A DNA stretch of 9,200 nucleotides from Deltaproteobacteria bacterium. GTDB lineage: Bacteria > Desulfobacterota > Desulfomonilia > UBA1062. Numbering within the stretch: the first letter of the stretch is position 1; each line of letters opens with the position of its first letter. Both the position numbers and the translations under genes were made by a program. The notes beneath the pieces were generated by a model. That model had not been told where the DNA came from. It saw nothing but the letters and a program-made list of their open reading frames with translations, and did no database searches. Shown piece after piece: positions 6,514-9,200 of this stretch. The stretch covers positions 1 through 9,200 of the forward strand of contig QMLJ01000026.1 in the NCBI GenBank assembly GCA_003643935.1, in the 5' to 3' direction.

Positions 6514-7868
6514 TTTTCCTCCATGAATGCGCGATAGGCAAGGTATGTAGAGTACAGATCGACCTTTGAGGCAATCTCGAAGGGTGCATGCATGGACAGC
6601 AGCGCAGGGCCCATGTCCACTATCTCCATGCCATACTCGGCAAGGTATTTTGCAACCGTGCCACCTCCTCCTTCGTCAATCTTACCCAGTTCACCGGTTT
6701 GCCACGGTATGTTTCTCTTGTTTAGTATAGACCTGATCCAGGCCATATATTCTGCCCTGGCCTCGCTGGAACCTGATTTACCCCTCGAACCCGTAAACTT
6801 GGTAACGCAGATTCCGTAACCTAGCCTGGCTGCGTTTGTCTTTTCATGCACCTCTGGATAATCCGGGTCGAGCGCACCGTTCACGTCGGCTGATATGGCG
6901 AGGCTCCTGAACAAGACCCTGGAGGGGATGATATCTGACCCGAGTTTCTCCCCGATATCCCAGACTGCCTCTTCCAAGAACCTGCTCTTTGCACCCGTGT
7001 TACCTTCGCTACCTATCTCTTCCTTGTCCACGAGCAGTACAACACTCGTGAAGGGCAGACCCTTTGCATCAATCAAGGCCTTGACCGCCGCCCAGGCACA
7101 TGACCTGTCGTCATGACCATATGCACCTATCATGGAGGAATCCAGGCCTATCTCCCTGGCAGGACCGCTAGGGACGATCTCGAGGTCCGCAGAGACAAAG
7201 TCTTCCTCCTCTATGTTGTAATTCCTCTTTAACAGATCAAGTACGGCCTTCTTTACCTTGTTCTCCTTTGCACCGGTGTCAGGCCTGGAGCCCACGATGA
7301 TATTGAGTCTCTCCCCTTCGAATGCATCGCTTACCTTCTTGTTGTACTGGACTTTCTGGGCAAGGTGCGGGAGCAGGTCTTCTATGGTAAAGCATGGCTC
7401 ACTATCCCTCTCCCCTATAACCACATCAACCACACTGCCATCTTCCTTGGCAATCCTACCGTGCATGGCAAGTGGCCTTGCAAGCCACTGGTACTTCTTG
7501 ATGCCACCGTAGTAATGGGTCTTTAGCATGGCAATATCCGTATCCTCGTACAGGGGATTCACCTTAAGGTCCAACCTGGGTGAGTCAATGTGTGCAACCA
7601 CTATTCTTATGCCCTCTTTAAGCCCGGCCTTACCTTTTTTCCAGAGTGCTATGGCCTTGCCCCTGTTTTCCAGATACTCTATACCCTTATATGCCCCTAT
7701 AACTTTCTTTACATAATCTACGGCCTCTCTCTCAGTCTTCACTTCCGACATGAAAGACATGTATTCTTGACAATAGGCATCTATCTCCTTATTTTTGCCC
7801 TTTAGCCATTCCCAGCCCGAGATCCTTTCCTGCCTGGACTTATTCTTGCTTGTCTTCTTCTCCGCCAT
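6510..7868 (-). CDS. M18 family zinc aminopeptidase
   Basis: A cytosolic metallo-aminopeptidase that removes N-terminal, often acidic or neutral, residues from peptides using two zinc ions. The 452 residues fit the family. Metal-binding motifs appear in order: VVAHIDSPRLDLK with His93 at 90-102, AYGHDDRSCAWAA with the Asp pair at 253-254, VDKEEIGSEGNTGAKS with the catalytic/metal Glu pair at 283-284, SADVNGALDPDYP with Asp328, and MHAPFEIAS with His427. The C-terminal DLYSTYLAYRAF helix is typical. The first 15 residues are lysine-rich and look disordered; they overlap the end of the upstream microprotein by 29 nt in another frame. GGGGAAG lies just before the ATG. It is probably a general peptide-recycling enzyme. 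No signal peptide is present. Confidence 0.95.
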   Translation of the reverse strand: MAEKKTSKNKSRQERISGWEWLKGKNKEIDAYCQEYMSFMSEVKTEREAVDYVKKVIGAYKGIEYLENRGKAIALWKKGKAGLKEGIRIVVAHIDSPRLDLKVNPLYEDTDIAMLKTHYYGGIKKYQWLARPLAMHGRIAKEDGSVVDVVIGERDSEPCFTIEDLLPHLAQKVQYNKKVSDAFEGERLNIIVGSRPDTGAKENKVKKAVLDLLKRNYNIEEEDFVSADLEIVPSGPAREIGLDSSMIGAYGHDDRSCAWAAVKALIDAKGLPFTSVVLLVDKEEIGSEGNTGAKSRFLEEAVWDIGEKLGSDIIPSRVLFRSLAISADVNGALDPDYPEVHEKTNAARLGYGICVTKFTGSRGKSGSSEARAEYMAWIRSILNKRNIPWQTGELGKIDEGGGGTVAKYLAEYGMEIVDMGPALLSMHAPFEIASKVDLYSTYLAYRAFMEEK

Positions 7869-7998
7869 TTTCTTCCCCTATCTTTTCCGAGTAGACCTCG
7901 GTTATAGCCCTTACCTGTATGCCATAGGCCTTAAGAGCCTTACGCACATCTGCCTTGCTTGCATCACTCACCTTGAGAATATAGCTTGAATTCTTCAT
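7840..7998 (-). CDS. 52-residue conserved-looking microprotein, beta-alpha-beta pattern like ribosomal protein L23
   Basis: A short reading frame beginning MKNSSYILKVSDASKADV and ending in an acidic lysine-containing tail (GEENGGEEDKQE). It starts inside the radical SAM gene's stop (ATGA), has a strong Shine-Dalgarno AGGGAGG 5 nt upstream, and runs 29 nt into the aminopeptidase gene. These signals argue that it is translated. The core YILKVSDASKADVRKALKAY followed by GIQVRAITEVYSEK follows the strand-helix-strand pattern of uL23 (Y-x-F-x-V-x-x-x-A-x-K-x-x-I-x-K-A-V, then G-V-x-V), but at half the length of L23 and without its ends. It may bind RNA or protein, or the likeness may be chance. 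I do not recognise a named family. No catalytic residues, cysteines or membrane segments are present. Confidence 0.75.
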   Translation of the reverse strand: MKNSSYILKVSDASKADVRKALKAYGIQVRAITEVYSEKIGEENGGEEDKQE

Positions 7999-9008
7999 TG
8001 AAACCTCCCTGGTATTACGTTGTTACACCTGGTGCATCTCCCGTTTTTTATATTGTTCTCCTTTACAAAAAACCCTGTCCTGGAGATAAGGAGCGACCCG
8101 CACTCAGGGCAGTATGTATCCTCGCCGCCACTTGATGCAATGTTACCTGTATACACGAATTTGAGCCCTTCAGAAAGGCCTATTTCCCTTGCCATCTCTA
8201 TGGTAGCCAAGGGCGTCGGGGGTGCCTTGTCATAAAGGTACCTTGGAAAGTATCTGCTCACATGCCATGGTATATCAGAGCTCACAGACCTTATAAACCC
8301 GGCGATATCCTTGAGTTCCTCCCTAGAGTCGTTCTCCCCTGGTATCACCAGTGTTGTAATCTCCAGCCAGATACCGCTTTCATGGTATGCCTTTATTGAA
8401 TCAAGCACATGCTGGAGCCGACCGGCACATAATCTCCTGTAGAAGCGATCAGAAAACGACTTGAGATCAATGTTGGCCCCATCAATAAGACCCTTCAAAT
8501 CCTGCCTTATGATATCTGTACTTATGTAGCCATTGGTCACCAAAAGGTTAAGCATACCTTCTCTTGCGGACAACCTAGCTGTATCAATGACATATTCCAT
8601 GAAGACCGTGGGTTCAGTGTAGGTGTATGCAATACTTGCACAACCATTTGCCTTTGCCTGCCCCACAACCTCTGCGGGTGGGAGTTCATCACCGGCTATT
8701 TTGCCTGTCAATATGGGGTACTGAGATATATCACTGTTCTGGCAGAACCTGCACCTGAAATTGCATCCCACCGTTGCTATGGAATAGGCAAGAGTGCCCG
8801 GCAGTACATGGAAGAATGGCTTCTTCTCTATGGGATCCACGTTTGCTGCAACTGCCTTTGGCCATACAAGGGTATAAAGCTCTCCTTCAATGTTTTTCCT
8901 TACCCCGCATACACCCACTCCCCCTTCCTTTATAATGCACCTGTGCGGACACAGTTCACATCTTACGGCTTTACCATCAAGCTTCTTCCAGTAGCTTGCC
9001 TTTTTCAC
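7995..9008 (-). CDS. amrS: AmmeMemoRadiSam-type radical SAM enzyme (AmrS, PflA-like)
   Basis: A 337-residue radical SAM protein of the pyruvate-formate-lyase-activating-enzyme-like branch. Cys82, Cys86 and Cys89 (GCNFRCRFCQN) form the CxxxCxxC motif that binds the 4Fe-4S cluster cleaving S-adenosylmethionine. The N-terminus has a further cysteine set, C17, C20, C24 and C34 (CELCPHRC and VGVCGVRKN), characteristic of this subfamily. A C-terminal zinc-ribbon-like tail has C300/C303 and C325/C328. YTYTEPTVFMEY and NLLVTNGYIS are typical internal motifs. In other genomes this enzyme is linked to Memo and AMMECR1 family partners; neither is in the window, and the substrate is unknown. The start is GTG with GGGG 7 nt upstream and AAGGAG farther off; an overlapping ATG one base upstream is out of frame. 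It follows ilvD by 30 bp. Confidence 0.93.
   Translation of the reverse strand: MKKASYWKKLDGKAVRCELCPHRCIIKEGGVGVCGVRKNIEGELYTLVWPKAVAANVDPIEKKPFFHVLPGTLAYSIATVGCNFRCRFCQNSDISQYPILTGKIAGDELPPAEVVGQAKANGCASIAYTYTEPTVFMEYVIDTARLSAREGMLNLLVTNGYISTDIIRQDLKGLIDGANIDLKSFSDRFYRRLCAGRLQHVLDSIKAYHESGIWLEITTLVIPGENDSREELKDIAGFIRSVSSDIPWHVSRYFPRYLYDKAPPTPLATIEMAREIGLSEGLKFVYTGNIASSGGEDTYCPECGSLLISRTGFFVKENNIKNGRCTRCNNVIPGRFQ
8004..8010 (-). promoter_or_regulatory. strong ribosome-binding site of the 52-aa microprotein
   Basis: AGGGAGG on the minus strand lies 5 nt before the ATG at 7998 and is the best Shine-Dalgarno in this operon. It sits inside the last codons of the radical SAM gene. It is the main evidence that the small downstream frame is a real gene. 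Confidence 0.75.
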
Positions 9009-9038
9009 ATGTATACCCCGCGATCTCCTTTCAACTCC

Positions 9039-9200
9039 TTAATCCTTGTACCTCGCACCCTTGTCCGCGGAGAGACTAAGACTTGCATATCTCTTAAGAA
9101 CCCCGGTAAGTTTCCTTTCAGGGGGGCTCCATTGCCTTCTCCTATGCTCCATCTCTGCCTCATCCACAAGTAAATCTATCCTCCTCTGCGGGATATCTAT
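9039..9200 (-). CDS. ilvD: dihydroxy-acid dehydratase, C-terminal 53 residues only
   Basis: Partial gene cut by the window edge. Its end reads [16 protein letters not shown], then [18 protein letters not shown], then [12 protein letters not shown] and TAA. This matches the C-terminus of dihydroxy-acid dehydratase (I-D-I-P-x-R-x-L-x-L, then L-x-x-Y-A-x-L-x-x-S-A-D-K-G-A), the iron-sulphur enzyme that dehydrates 2,3-dihydroxy-3-methylbutanoate (and -pentanoate) in valine, isoleucine and leucine synthesis. The catalytic and cluster residues lie outside the window. It is the most upstream visible gene of the minus-strand operon; the promoter is probably beyond the window. Confidence 0.93.
   Translation of the reverse strand: MDIPQRRIDLLVDEAEMEHRRRQWSPPERKLTGVLKRYASLSLSADKGARYKD

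Noticed and set aside
8808..9173. Plus-strand open frame of 121 codons overlapping amrS and ilvD.
   Set aside because: It is antisense to the conserved cysteine-rich start of amrS and the IlvD C-terminus, with no protein family features.

Overview
The window reads as a stretch of ordinary bacterial chromosome from a mid-GC genome that favours AGG and ATA codons. The protein families suggest a Desulfobacterota-type (deltaproteobacterial) anaerobe, possibly thermophilic: a PolA without recognisable proofreading residues, an M18 aminopeptidase, an AmrS-type radical SAM enzyme and a YchF-like second paralogue. That placement is inference from gene content and codon use. No phage, transposon, CRISPR or plasmid signature is visible.

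Right-pointing half (1-2824). The window opens with what looks like the decayed C-terminal tail of a zinc-type medium-chain dehydrogenase (in-frame stops at 30-32 and 69-71, terminal stop at 150-152). A perfect 16-bp palindrome follows directly upstream of serS (seryl-tRNA synthetase). serS is followed after 16 bp by tRNA-Ser(UGA) and, 8 bp further on, tRNA-Ser(GCU), so the enzyme and two of its substrates are probably co-transcribed. A 59-nt interrupted hairpin closes this unit. Next comes a divergent YchF/OLA1-like P-loop protein with a C-terminal TGS domain, which ends 4 bp short of the converging polA gene.

Left-pointing half (9200-2829). Seven genes are packed in one direction: ilvD (3' end only) > amrS-like radical SAM enzyme > 52-aa microprotein > M18 aminopeptidase > a 217-aa histidine-kinase-like protein with an H-box but no ATP-binding motifs > Nudix hydrolase > polA. 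Four consecutive junctions overlap (ATGA, 29 nt, ATGA, TAATG), and the other two gaps are 30 and 11 bp. This indicates one translationally coupled operon. The functions are mixed (branched-chain amino acid synthesis, radical chemistry, peptide turnover, signalling, nucleotide hydrolysis, DNA repair), so co-transcription is clearer than a shared pathway.

The items most worth following up are the kinase-like protein that keeps its phospho-acceptor motif but lacks a recognisable kinase domain, the 52-aa microprotein with a pattern like part of ribosomal protein L23, the divergent YchF paralogue, and the serS/tRNA-Ser cluster with its upstream palindrome. I saw no clear evidence of a wholly new multi-gene system.
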